A stretch of 55,592 bases of DNA. It comes from an uncultured Merdimonas sp. Lineage in GTDB: Bacteria > Bacillota > Clostridia > Lachnospirales > Lachnospiraceae. Position 1 is the first letter of the stretch. Each line of letters opens with the position of its first letter. Below the pieces are notes generated by a model. It made no database searches, was not told the origin of the DNA, and saw only the letters and a list, made by a program, of their open reading frames with translations. The position numbers were made by a program, and so were the translations under genes. Shown piece after piece: positions 33,895-42,657 of the stretch. The stretch lies in the NCBI GenBank assembly GCA_944375745.1, contig CALWAV010000138.1, positions 1 to 55,592 on the forward strand, read 5' to 3'.

Positions 33895-34875
33895 ATGGCA
33901 AAAGAGATTAAAACCATAGGAGTACTGACAAGCGGCGGCGATGCCCCGGGCATGAATGCGGCGATCCGTGCCGTGGTGCGCAAGGCCCTGGTGAACGGAA
34001 AGCAGGTAAAGGGCATTTTAAAAGGCTATTCGGGACTGCTGAATGAAGAGATCATTGATCTGTCGGCAAATGATGTGTCAAATACCATAGAGCGGGGCGG
34101 AACAATCCTGTTCACAGCCCGCTGCAAGGAGTTTATGACAGAAGAGGGCCAGAAGAGAGGCGCGGAGATCTGCCGGAAGCACGGCATCGACGGCATCGTG
34201 GTCATCGGAGGAGACGGTTCCTTCCGGGGAGCCCAGAAACTGGCGAACCTTGGCATCAATACCATCGGCGTGCCGGGCACCATCGACCTGGATATTTCCT
34301 GCACCGAGTATACCATCGGCTTTGATACGGCTGTAAATACGGCTATGGAAGCGATTGACAAGGTACGTGACACCTCTACCTCTCATGAGCGCTGCAGCAT
34401 CATTGAGGTAATGGGCCGCAATGCGGGTTATATCGCTCTCTGGTGCGGAATCGCAAACGGAGCTGAGGACATTCTTCTGCCGGAGAATTATGACTACGAT
34501 GAACAGAAGATCATCAATAATATCATTGAGAACCGCAAGCGCGGAAAGAAGCATCATATCATTGTAAATGCCGAGGGCGTGGGCCACTCCACCAGCATGG
34601 CCCGCCGGATTGAGGCTGCCACGGGAATTGAGACCCGTGCTACGATTCTGGGCCACATGCAGCGAGGCGGAAGCCCCACCTGCAAGGACCGTGTGTATGC
34701 GTCCATGATGGGAGCCATGGCGGCGGATCTGCTTTGTGACGGAAAGACCAACCGTGTGGTGGGCTACCAGCACGGACGTTTCCAGGATTTTGACATCAAT
34801 GAGGCTCTTGATATGGTAAAGGGCATCGATCCTTATCAGTATCAGGTGGCAAAGGATCTGTCGAAGCACTGTTAG
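33895..34875 (+). CDS. pfkA: ATP-dependent 6-phosphofructokinase
   Basis: A 326-residue glycolytic kinase (fructose 6-phosphate to fructose 1,6-bisphosphate). Motifs are TSGGDAPGMNAAIRAVVR, IGGDGSFRGAQKL, GTIDLDISCTEYTIGFDTA, MGRNAGYIAL and GHMQRGGSP. The GGDGS segment with Gly at the two positions that PPi enzymes change supports ATP as donor. The usual GTIDNDI reads GTIDLDI here; the catalytic Asp of TID is kept. The ATG at 33895 is chosen because GAGGAGG lies 6-7 bp upstream, whereas the in-frame ATG at 33889 would touch it. The methyltransferase gene starts 9 bp after the stop. Confidence 0.95.
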   Translation: MAKEIKTIGVLTSGGDAPGMNAAIRAVVRKALVNGKQVKGILKGYSGLLNEEIIDLSANDVSNTIERGGTILFTARCKEFMTEEGQKRGAEICRKHGIDGIVVIGGDGSFRGAQKLANLGINTIGVPGTIDLDISCTEYTIGFDTAVNTAMEAIDKVRDTSTSHERCSIIEVMGRNAGYIALWCGIANGAEDILLPENYDYDEQKIINNIIENRKRGKKHHIIVNAEGVGHSTSMARRIEAATGIETRATILGHMQRGGSPTCKDRVYASMMGAMAADLLCDGKTNRVVGYQHGRFQDFDINEALDMVKGIDPYQYQVAKDLSKHC

Positions 34876-34884
34876 GGGAAACGT

Positions 34885-35679
34885 ATGATTACAAGCACAG
34901 CCAATCAGCAGGTCAGGCACCTGATTCAGCTGAACAGGAAACGGAAAGCGCGGGACGAACAGGGCGTTTTTGTGGCGGAAGGAACAAAGATGTTTCTGGA
35001 GGCGCCGGCAGACCGGATTGTAAAGGCATACTTTTCAGAGAGTTTTTTTGAAAAGCACGGGAAAGAATATGTGTCAGAGGGACTGGATTTCGAGGTTTTG
35101 AAGGATTCTGTTTTCCAGGCGGCCAGCGATACGCAGACGCCCCAGGGGGTGCTCTGCATCGTGCGGCAGCGGCAGAGTTCCCTGGAGGAGCTTTTGAAGG
35201 CGGAGCGGCCTCTTCTGCTGCTTCTGGAAAATCTTCAGGATCCGGGTAATCTGGGCACTATCTTGAGGACCGCCGAAGGAGCAGGAGTCACCGGGGTGAT
35301 TCTGGGAAAAGGCACAGTGGACCTTTACAATCCCAAGACCATCCGCTCTACCATGGGCTCTGTATACCGGGTTCCCACTCTGTACGCAGAGGACCTCTGC
35401 CAGACTGCGGAATGGCTCCGCGGCCGGGGAGTCCGTACCTTTGCGGCCCATCTGAAGGGAAAGGCCTGCTATGATCAGGAGGATTACCGGGGAGGCACAG
35501 CCTTTTTTATCGGAAACGAGGGGAACGGCCTTACGGAAGAGCTCTCTTCCAGGGCGGACACTCTGATCCGCATTCCCATGGAAGGAAGGCTGGAGTCACT
35601 GAACGCAGGAGTGGCAGCTTCACTCTTAATGTACGAAGCATACCGGCAGAGAAGGGATAAGTCTCTTTACAATTTGTAG
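34885..35679 (+). CDS. TrmH/SpoU-family RNA 2'-O-methyltransferase
   Basis: A 264-residue SPOUT methyltransferase. It has an N-terminal RNA-binding L30e-like domain (about 1-95, NQQVRHLIQLNRKRKARDEQGVFVAEGTKM). A C-terminal SPOUT domain follows (about 105-258) with motif 1 LENLQDPGNLGTILRTAEG, motif 2 FIGNEGNGLTEE and motif 3 IPMEGRLESLNAGVAASLLMYE. It modifies rRNA or tRNA ribose; the exact target is not readable from sequence. AGGGGAAA precedes the ATG. It is placed directly after pfkA, 9 bp apart, as in several Clostridia. Confidence 0.93.
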   Translation: MITSTANQQVRHLIQLNRKRKARDEQGVFVAEGTKMFLEAPADRIVKAYFSESFFEKHGKEYVSEGLDFEVLKDSVFQAASDTQTPQGVLCIVRQRQSSLEELLKAERPLLLLLENLQDPGNLGTILRTAEGAGVTGVILGKGTVDLYNPKTIRSTMGSVYRVPTLYAEDLCQTAEWLRGRGVRTFAAHLKGKACYDQEDYRGGTAFFIGNEGNGLTEELSSRADTLIRIPMEGRLESLNAGVAASLLMYEAYRQRRDKSLYNL

Positions 35680-35794
35680 AAATTCTTTTATACTTTATAT
35701 AGTTGGGACAGGCATAGTAAGTTCGCATAAGATGAGGACCTGCTGTGCCTTTCTTTTCCTGAAATTGATCAATGTGACTGGGAGGAGCCGGGAC

Positions 35795-37090
35795 ATGGAC
35801 AAAAGGGACGGATATGCGGAAGAAAAAGGCGGAAAGGCCAGAGACGCCGACTTTTACCTTAAAAATATGCCCATTGCGTTCTGCGCGGTAGAAATTCTGA
35901 CAGATAACGAAGGGCGTCCGGCTGACTGCCGGTTTGTCTACTGCAATAAGGCCTATGCCCGGATCGCAAATCAGCCTTACGGGACGCTGGAAGGAAAGCA
36001 GGGGATGGAGGTATACGGGACTGTTGACCAGGTGCTTCTCCAGTACTGCTATGACGCCGCCAGCCATGGGAGAGAGCATGTCCTAAAGGACTACAGCCCG
36101 GATGATGAAAAGCATTTTCTGATCTATATTTACCCCCTGGAGGAAGGACTCTGCGGCTGCGTGCTGCAGGATGTGACGGAGCACCGGAGAATGGAGCAGA
36201 AGCTGCTTCTGGAACATGAGAAGCGGAAAAGCTTTCTGGAAGCCACCACAGAGATTGATTTTGAATATGATTTTGCCACAGGCACGCTGGCCTTTGGCAG
36301 TGAAGGAGACGTCAGCAGAAAGAACCGGGTGATCAAAGGCGGTCTGGAAGGCCTGGTAAAGAATGGCGTTATAAACGAAAGAGACAGGACGCGGATCGAG
36401 AACGCGTTTCAGGAGCTGAAAAAAGGGAAAAAGGCAGTGGAGTTCAATATCCAGGCGCGTCTGGAGGAGAGCGGCAGGTATTGCTGGTATACGGTGAGCA
36501 GCTCTTCCTACGTGGAGCAGCAGACGGGGCATATGCGTGTGGTGGGATACCTCCGGAATATTGAGCAGCTGATCCGGACCCAGGCGGCTCTGAAAAAGGA
36601 AGCCATGTACGATCCCCTGGTGCCTCTTTATAACGTGAAGACCGGCAGGGAGATGGTGACAGCGGCTCTGAAGGAAATGGGGGAGAATGAGTCCGGCATC
36701 ATGTTTCTGATAGATATTGACAATTTCAAGCGGATCAATGACACCTATGGCCATCAGAAGGGCGATGAGGCGCTGAAGCAGTTTGCGGAGATCCTCAAGC
36801 GTGTATTCCGCAGAAGTGATATTGTGTACCGCATGGGCGGGGATGAGTTCATAGGCTTCGCGGTCCATGTATCCCAGCCGGATAAGGCGGTGGACAGAAT
36901 TATGGAACGGCTGTACAGCTGGCTGGATGAGGCGGAGAAGGATGGCTTTGCCCTGCACTGCAGCGTGGGAGTGTTTGTGGGCAGCAGGAAAAGCTCTTAC
37001 AGCGATTTTTACAGAATGGCGGATCAGGCCCTGTATGCGGCGAAGAGAGCCGGGAAGAATAAATACCGGGTTATCAGGGAAGGTGAGTGA
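35795..37090 (+). CDS. PAS-GGDEF diguanylate cyclase
   Basis: A 431-residue soluble sensor. An N-terminal PAS-like domain (about 15-135: NMPIAFCAVEILTDNEG...FVYCNKAYARI) and a second PAS-like segment (about 140-265) lead into a GGDEF domain (about 275-430). The active motif GGDEF is at 348-352 and the allosteric product site RRSD (RxxD) is at 339-342, five residues before it. The protein is thus predicted to make c-di-GMP and to be product-inhibited. No membrane span is seen. The ATG at 35795 follows GGGAGGAG. Some AT-rich promoter-like sequence (TTGTAG...TATATA) overlaps the end of the methyltransferase gene. Confidence 0.9.
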   Translation: MDKRDGYAEEKGGKARDADFYLKNMPIAFCAVEILTDNEGRPADCRFVYCNKAYARIANQPYGTLEGKQGMEVYGTVDQVLLQYCYDAASHGREHVLKDYSPDDEKHFLIYIYPLEEGLCGCVLQDVTEHRRMEQKLLLEHEKRKSFLEATTEIDFEYDFATGTLAFGSEGDVSRKNRVIKGGLEGLVKNGVINERDRTRIENAFQELKKGKKAVEFNIQARLEESGRYCWYTVSSSSYVEQQTGHMRVVGYLRNIEQLIRTQAALKKEAMYDPLVPLYNVKTGREMVTAALKEMGENESGIMFLIDIDNFKRINDTYGHQKGDEALKQFAEILKRVFRRSDIVYRMGGDEFIGFAVHVSQPDKAVDRIMERLYSWLDEAEKDGFALHCSVGVFVGSRKSSYSDFYRMADQALYAAKRAGKNKYRVIREGE

Positions 37091-37106
37091 GACCGGAAAA
37101 GTAAAC

Positions 37107-37121
37107 TTAACTGACAGTTAA
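37107..37121. promoter_or_regulatory. Palindrome upstream of the XRE regulator gene
   Basis: TTAACT-GAC-AGTTAA is a perfect 6-3-6 inverted repeat, 150 bp upstream of the XRE-type gene. It could be an operator for that regulator. It sits in the AT-rich gap 37091-37270, which holds no gene I can support. Confidence 0.45.
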
Positions 37122-37270
37122 AAAAAGTTCCTGTAAGTTAATTTCTGCTCAATTGTGCCTGTCTGCAGGATATGATAAGCTTAATACAGCAGAGGATCCT
37201 GTGCGGAACACACAGACGGAGGACGGGAAAGGGCGCAGTTCCCGTTTCCTGCCGGATAGGAGGATGCGGT

Positions 37271-38308
37271 ATGCAGACAGGCGAAGTGATAAGAAATTAC
37301 AGAAAACGGAAAAACATGACCCAGGAGGAGATGGCCCGCAGACTGGGTGTGACAGCGCCGGCTGTGAACAAATGGGAAAATGGAAACTCTCTGCCGGATA
37401 TTACCCTTCTGGCGCCCATTGCCAGGCTGCTCGGGGTATCCCTGGAGGAGCTGTTATCTTTCCGGGAAGAACTGACAGAGAATGAGATCCGGGCGATGCT
37501 GAGGGAGCTTGGGGAACGTATGAAAAAAGACGGGTATGATTCTGCTTTTCACTGGGCAAAGGGGAAGCTTCAGGAGTATCCGGGAAGTGAAAGGCTGATT
37601 CTGTGGATGGCCCAGACGCTGACAGCTTACAGAATCACGGAAAAGCCGGAGAATCCGGAGCAGTATGACGAAGATATCTGCGGCTGGCTGGAGCAGTCCC
37701 TGACTGGCGGGGCAGAAGAGAGCCGCCGTTCCGCGGCAAATTCTCTGTTTTTGTTCTATTTCCAGAAAGGGCAGTATGAGAAGGCGGAAGGATATCTGGA
37801 TTTTCTTTCTGACCAGAATCCCGAGAAAAAGCGGCTCAAAGGCACGGTTTATGAAAAGACCGGGCGGACAGAGGAAGCCTGGAAGGCTTATGAAGAGCTG
37901 CTGTATTCCTATTATACGATGGTGAGCCTGGTGCTTCACAATCTGTACAGCCTGGCTCTGTCCCAGGGAGACAGGGAAAAAGCCCGATATCTGACAGAGA
38001 AGCAGGTCCAGACGGCCCGCCTGTTTGATATGGGTGAATACAACGCTGTTGCGCCGGAGCTGGAGCTGGCGGTTCTGGATAAGGATGAAAGAAGATGCCT
38101 TGAGATTCTGGAACAGCTTTTGAACCATGTGAACGGGATGGATGAAAGCTTCCGAAATTCTCCCCTTTATTCCCATATGAAATTCAAGACAGTGGAGACG
38201 GAAGAAAAACTGGATTTGCGGGAGCATCTGAAAAGGAGCATGCAGGAAGATCCGGGACTGGATTTCCTGAAAAGATCGCCCGGATGGAAAGAACTGATGG
38301 AAAAATAA
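37271..38308 (+). CDS. XRE-family HTH regulator with TPR-like C-terminal region
   Basis: A 345-residue protein. The N-terminal XRE/Cro helix-turn-helix (about 5-60: VIRNYRKRKNMTQEEMARRLGVTAPAVNKWENGNSLPDI) is followed by a long, mostly helical region (about 75-345) with repeating short helices (EKAEGYLDFLSDQNPEKKRLKGTVYEKTGRTEEAWKAYEELL), which resembles tetratricopeptide repeats. Such regulators in Firmicutes may bind peptides. GGATAGGAGG supports the start at 37271. No cognate small peptide gene is visible next to it. A strong terminator follows the stop. Confidence 0.85.
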   Translation: MQTGEVIRNYRKRKNMTQEEMARRLGVTAPAVNKWENGNSLPDITLLAPIARLLGVSLEELLSFREELTENEIRAMLRELGERMKKDGYDSAFHWAKGKLQEYPGSERLILWMAQTLTAYRITEKPENPEQYDEDICGWLEQSLTGGAEESRRSAANSLFLFYFQKGQYEKAEGYLDFLSDQNPEKKRLKGTVYEKTGRTEEAWKAYEELLYSYYTMVSLVLHNLYSLALSQGDREKARYLTEKQVQTARLFDMGEYNAVAPELELAVLDKDERRCLEILEQLLNHVNGMDESFRNSPLYSHMKFKTVETEEKLDLREHLKRSMQEDPGLDFLKRSPGWKELMEK

Positions 38309-38326
38309 GAAATATGGATTGATAGG

Positions 38327-38357
38327 AAACGGGGCAGCGGTAAGCTGCCCCGTTTTA
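38327..38357 (+). terminator. Terminator after XRE gene
   Basis: AAACGGGGCAG (38327-38337) pairs with CTGCCCCGTTT (38345-38355), followed by TTTTAT. It can also serve the convergent PucR-type gene. Confidence 0.88.
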
Positions 38358-38424
38358 TATCCCGCGCTCCTGGCGGCGCGCGTTTTTTGGCTGTCTGCTT
38401 CCGGGAAAAGAAGAGGCGGAAGGC

Positions 38425-39954
38425 TCAGGAAGCGGTTCCTGCCGGCGGCCGGCTCTCCCGCAGCAGGGCCAGGCAGATGCGGAAATAGAGGCGGGTGTCC
38501 GGATCAGACAGATCCTGGTTTAGGAGCCGTTGAATTTTGTCCAGCCGTTTGAGAAGGCTGCTGCGGTGGATGAACAGTGCCTGAGAGGTTCTGGTGACGC
38601 TCATTTCATTCTGAAGATACAGGTCCAGGGTACGGAGATATTCAGAGCCTTTCAGGCGGTCGTGCTCCCGGAGGGCCTTCAGCCCTTCTGACATCAGAGA
38701 CTCCGCAGGGAGGTCTCCGGCGCAGGAAGACAGCATATAGGAGAGGACATAACTGGAAAAGAAGTGAAGCAGGCATTTGGGATCTTTACCCTGCTCCAGC
38801 GCATAGGAGGCCTGATAGAGATAGTCATGAAGGCGGCCCAGATCGGAAAATGTATTGCTGAGTCCTCCATAATAGCCTGCATGTCTGAGAGCCTGCTCAA
38901 ACAGCTCCAGGGTCTTTTGGCGGTTTTCACCGGGCAGGCGGAGAAGCCCCATGATTTCGCCGGAATGGATAACCGCGTAAATGGTTCCGGGAGCCATGGC
39001 GTTAATCGCCGCATAGGCATACTCCTTTGGAAGAGAGACTTCGCTCCGCTGTTCCCGCAGACGGAAGCAGCACCAGACTTCGCCGGGCTGAAGGGAAAAA
39101 AGCTTCAGCTCTTCCGGCGCGGCAGGTCTGTGTTCCAGAAGTTTTTTGAGTGTGCCGAGACCGGCGGAATCCTCCTGGGCACAGCTCCGCAGATATTTCA
39201 GGAAGGCATTTTGAAAATGCCGGAAATAATGATCCATCAGGGAATAATCTCCCTGTCTGAAAGGAGTCGATTCTTCTCCTATGGCGATACAGCCCATAAA
39301 GCTTCCCATGATATAGAGATTAAAACAGTAGTAGCGCCAGGAATATCCTTTGATGGAGGACAGGTAAGGAACGGTAATGATGCGTTCCAGATTACAGACT
39401 TCTTTAATACGCTCGCCATTTTCCATGTCAAGGGGTAGAGGGGTATCAGAGATAATGACTTCTGCCCTCTCCGCGGAAGCCTTCCTGAACTGCGCCCGGA
39501 AGATATTTTGAAGCGTATGGTCCGTGACAGTGATATTTCGTTTTAACATGCCGGAACCGAGACGGAGAATTCTGCGGATATCAAAATCCAAATCCTTTTC
39601 CAGTTCATCCCGAATCTGTTCGTTCCACTGGTCAAAGCTGTTATAGAGAGCATGGACAGCGTTAAAGACCGTTATGATATTGTGAGAGCCGTTTATGACC
39701 AGCAGGTCTGCTCCGCCCAGAAGCCAGCTTTGGGGCAGATGTGTCCCGACTGCGATGAAAGCGCAGCTTTTGGGAGGCAGCGTCTGGGGAAGAACATCTG
39801 CGGGAGCTATATACAGTGTATTCTCCTGAAAAGGCTGGCCGCTTTCATATAAAAGAGGACGGGGACAGCCGAAGGAAGAGATGGGAGGTCCATAGCGTCT
39901 GGTATGATAATTTTCCGGTAAATATTCCTGAATAATATCCAGATTGAGTTTCAA
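38425..39954 (-). CDS. PucR-family transcriptional regulator
   Basis: A 509-residue regulator. The C-terminal part (about 430-500) carries the PucR-type HTH (LRTLDLYLQNEMSVTRTSQALFIHRSSLLKRLDKIQRLL), preceded by a long sensor region without a recognised catalytic motif. The start codon is TTG at 39954, supported by an AAGGAGG site 7 bp upstream and a normal N-terminus MKLNLDIIQEYL. PucR relatives control purine, amino-acid or small-molecule catabolism. It is divergent from the 410-aa/GcvT/SDR operon and is its probable regulator. Confidence 0.85.
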   Translation of the reverse strand: MKLNLDIIQEYLPENYHTRRYGPPISSFGCPRPLLYESGQPFQENTLYIAPADVLPQTLPPKSCAFIAVGTHLPQSWLLGGADLLVINGSHNIITVFNAVHALYNSFDQWNEQIRDELEKDLDFDIRRILRLGSGMLKRNITVTDHTLQNIFRAQFRKASAERAEVIISDTPLPLDMENGERIKEVCNLERIITVPYLSSIKGYSWRYYCFNLYIMGSFMGCIAIGEESTPFRQGDYSLMDHYFRHFQNAFLKYLRSCAQEDSAGLGTLKKLLEHRPAAPEELKLFSLQPGEVWCCFRLREQRSEVSLPKEYAYAAINAMAPGTIYAVIHSGEIMGLLRLPGENRQKTLELFEQALRHAGYYGGLSNTFSDLGRLHDYLYQASYALEQGKDPKCLLHFFSSYVLSYMLSSCAGDLPAESLMSEGLKALREHDRLKGSEYLRTLDLYLQNEMSVTRTSQALFIHRSSLLKRLDKIQRLLNQDLSDPDTRLYFRICLALLRESRPPAGTAS

Positions 39955-40238
39955 AAGCAGTCCTCCTTCCTGATATTGCGCGTCAGAATGCAGCCTTTGT
40001 CAGGGTAAAAAATACTAATATTTACTCTGTATTTTAATAGATTTTGTGAAAAAATGCCAGATAATCAGATATAAATTGATAATTTTCCTACATTTTGTAT
40101 CTATTTTGAGGGTGGCAGTCTCATTTATGCGGCCTCATTTTTGCGCATGGATTCGGAGGAGAAAAAAACAGGGCGGCAAAAAGAATTCTTTTCAGAAAAA
40201 TATTTCATATTTATGCAGTCTGTGTAAAATTATCTGAA

Positions 40239-40261
40239 TTTGATATGATTAATTTATCAAA
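40239..40261. promoter_or_regulatory. Inverted repeat in the PucR/operon divergent region
   Basis: TTTGATA (40239-40245), a 9-nt spacer and TATCAAA (40255-40261) form a perfect inverted repeat about 50 bp upstream of the 410-aa gene. It is a candidate operator. A 358-bp AT-rich gap (39955-40312) surrounds it; no protein gene in it is supported and no clean promoter is seen. Confidence 0.5.
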
Positions 40262-40312
40262 ATGTACTAAATCATCAATGCCGGTCAGGCAGACGGAAAG
40301 GAGAGCTGATTT

Positions 40313-41545
40313 ATGAGCAAAAAAATTGATCCACGGTTACCAAAGGAGGTCGGCACCGGCTTATATCCGGTCAAGTCACCCTGGGACAAAATAATTTCCT
40401 ACCATGACGCAGCGCATTATGCCCAGCGCTATACCAACGTGGTCAGCGCTGCGATTATGCAGGCTTTCCGGGTGCTGGTGCCTGATTATGTGGAACGCAG
40501 CAAAGCAATGTGTACGAATGCCTACAACCGTCTCAGCTTTGTATATGAGAAAATACCCGGTTATCCTGAAATGAATGCGGATCAGCTTCATATGCATCCC
40601 TTTATGCGCGGAAACTTTGTGGGCGGGCTGATTGGAGACGGCGGAGACGAAGATCTGCTGATGTGCGGCCGTGTCAATGATTTCGGAACCTATCGGGCAG
40701 AAAAGGAGCTGGACGTCTGTTACTGGGATCTGGTAGGCACAGAGCTCTGCCGTTCCACGACTCAGTCCCTGCAGGCCTGCGCGGATCATGCGGCGAAGCT
40801 GAGGCCGGAGGGTCCCCATCTGGAATATCATATGGTAGAAGCCAAGGGAGCAGGAGACCGGCACTGCCGCATTGTAGCTGAATGCCGCAAAAAATTTCCC
40901 ATGCCCGAACATGAGCAGTGGGAATGCTTCGGACCGGTAGGCTCAGAGGATCAGATTAAATTTACAAAAGAAGAGGACTGTGTGGATGAGTCCATGATGT
41001 TCCGGGAGGAATGCGATTATCTGTTTTCCAACGGCACAAATACGGAAAAGGACTGGCGGAGCGCCTATCCGATGGTGACCATGTCCTACGGAGCCACTTA
41101 CATTCTGCCGACCCTGGATGATCTGATTCGGGAGGGAAGACTGGAAAATGATGAGGTGGATCGGGTGATTCACTGTGTATGTGAGGCAGCAGGGAAGGCC
41201 ACATTTCTTGATGATTTCGCGAAAGAGGGACTGCGCCAGTGGCTGGGAGTCCCCCACAGCATCAGCAAGGACGACGGACGGCTGATGGGCGGCTATCTGG
41301 AGATGTTCCTGCAGAGCATGAGAATTGAGTATGAAATCGAAGCGTTCAACAACGAGGAATGCATTTATGTGATTGACTGGAAGGGACTGGCAAATAACAT
41401 GCCGAAGATGGTGGACGCTTACCGCTGGTTCTGGTATGGAATGACAAAGAGCCTGGTAAATGCCCAGTGGTCTCTGTGGGAGGAGGATTCTCCTGAGGGC
41501 AAGTTCCGGATTAAAATCGCCAAGAAAGTAGACAAGTTCTGCTGA
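40313..41545 (+). CDS. Uncharacterised 410-aa protein with V4R/ATC-hydrolase-like segment
   Basis: A soluble protein with no signal peptide or membrane span; I do not recognise a named family. The central segment (about 130-190) contains Cys136, Cys146 and the motif GDRHCRIVAE (Cys185), which resembles the GDxxCRF ending of V4R-like small-molecule-binding domains and of the L-2-amino-thiazoline-4-carboxylate hydrolase family; this is weak evidence. Many cysteines suggest a bound metal or thiol chemistry. GAAAGGAGAG precedes the ATG. It is the first gene of an operon with a GcvT-like enzyme (38 bp later) and an SDR. Function cannot be stated beyond small-molecule catabolism inferred from context. 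Confidence 0.55.
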   Translation: MSKKIDPRLPKEVGTGLYPVKSPWDKIISYHDAAHYAQRYTNVVSAAIMQAFRVLVPDYVERSKAMCTNAYNRLSFVYEKIPGYPEMNADQLHMHPFMRGNFVGGLIGDGGDEDLLMCGRVNDFGTYRAEKELDVCYWDLVGTELCRSTTQSLQACADHAAKLRPEGPHLEYHMVEAKGAGDRHCRIVAECRKKFPMPEHEQWECFGPVGSEDQIKFTKEEDCVDESMMFREECDYLFSNGTNTEKDWRSAYPMVTMSYGATYILPTLDDLIREGRLENDEVDRVIHCVCEAAGKATFLDDFAKEGLRQWLGVPHSISKDDGRLMGGYLEMFLQSMRIEYEIEAFNNEECIYVIDWKGLANNMPKMVDAYRWFWYGMTKSLVNAQWSLWEEDSPEGKFRIKIAKKVDKFC

Positions 41546-41582
41546 CGGCAGAGTTTACAAAACTGTGAAAGGAGTGCGTAGC

Positions 41583-42620
41583 GTGAATTATCCATATCCT
41601 GTGATGTATAAGAATGTATATAAATATGACGATATGAAGAGGGCAGAGCATATGGCAGTCCGCAATACGGTGGGCTGGTATCTCTGGACCCATCAGCTGG
41701 TGGAAGTAACCGGCGCGGACTGCGTGGAATTTCTGGAGATGATTTTCCCGAAAAATATTGGAAATCTGGCTCCGGGACGTGAACGTTATACCACCATGCT
41801 GGATGAAAAGGGAGAAATCATTGACGATGTGGTCGTGTTCCGGATGGAAGAGAAAAAATTCTGGATTTCCACTCTGTTCCGGGCTGATATGTTCCGCTGG
41901 TTTGAGGCCCATAAGGGCAGCTTTGACGTGTCATGGACAGATATTACGCCTCAGTGGGAGATGTACGCGGTGCAGGGGCCGAAATCTCTGGAGATGGTGA
42001 ACCGGCTGGCGGCAGAGCCGGTGGACGGGCAGAAGTTTTTTGAGATGAAGGCAAATCAGATAGACGGCGTCTCTGTCTATATTAACAGAGCCGGATATAC
42101 AGGGGAAAAGCTGGGTTATGAGATCTATTTCCCGAAAGCGGAAGCGCCGGCCATGGAGAAGAAGCTGCGGGCTCTGGCGGAGGAGCTGGGCGGCAGAGAG
42201 GTGACCGAGTTCCAGGTTATGGCATGGACGCTGCCCTGTGAGGCGGGCTACTATTACATGCGGGATCTGCGCCATACCAATCCCTTTGAGACAGGGCTGG
42301 AAGGCGGCATTAACTGGGACAAGGACTTTATCGGAAAAGAAGCGCTGGCGAAAATCCGGGATGAAGGAGCTGAACGGGAAGTGGTGGGCTTTACAGTAGC
42401 TGAGGCGGATATCCATATCAAAGGCCGCAATATGGGCAATGAAGGAGAGTTTGTCTACAAGGACGGTGAGTATGTAGGGCGCTGCATGAAAATTACATAC
42501 AGCTATGTCAATGAGACAAATAACGGAACGATCATCTGCCGGAAGGGTGCGCTGAAAGCAGGAGATAAAGTGACCATGCATGGCCATGAAGCCGTTATCT
42601 GCGAGCCTAAGTTTATCTGA
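41583..42620 (+). CDS. GcvT-like folate-dependent aminomethyltransferase/demethylase family protein
   Basis: A 345-residue protein of the GcvT/DmdA/LigM fold. Family features are the segment TTMLDEKGEIIDDVVVFR, with Asp81/Asp82 at the position of the catalytic Asp of GcvT, AGYTGEKLGYEIYFP, and the C-terminal beta-barrel with GRNMGNEGEFVYKDG. These enzymes move a one-carbon unit to tetrahydrofolate. No GcvH, GcvP or lipoate partner is near, so it is unlikely to be the glycine cleavage T-protein; a dedicated demethylase is inferred. The start is GTG at 41583, 8 bp after AAAGGAG at 41568-41574. Confidence 0.85.
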   Translation: MNYPYPVMYKNVYKYDDMKRAEHMAVRNTVGWYLWTHQLVEVTGADCVEFLEMIFPKNIGNLAPGRERYTTMLDEKGEIIDDVVVFRMEEKKFWISTLFRADMFRWFEAHKGSFDVSWTDITPQWEMYAVQGPKSLEMVNRLAAEPVDGQKFFEMKANQIDGVSVYINRAGYTGEKLGYEIYFPKAEAPAMEKKLRALAEELGGREVTEFQVMAWTLPCEAGYYYMRDLRHTNPFETGLEGGINWDKDFIGKEALAKIRDEGAEREVVGFTVAEADIHIKGRNMGNEGEFVYKDGEYVGRCMKITYSYVNETNNGTIICRKGALKAGDKVTMHGHEAVICEPKFI

Positions 42621-42657
42621 AGACACCGGAAATGATGATATAGAGGAGGCATTTGGT

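Noticed and set aside
40046..40237. 63-codon frame in the 358-bp gap before the 410-aa gene
   Set aside because: No ribosome site, basic low-complexity product, and it spans the likely control region.
41583..42620. Glycine cleavage T-protein
   Set aside because: No gcvH, gcvP or lipoylation gene nearby; the operon partners point to a different substrate.
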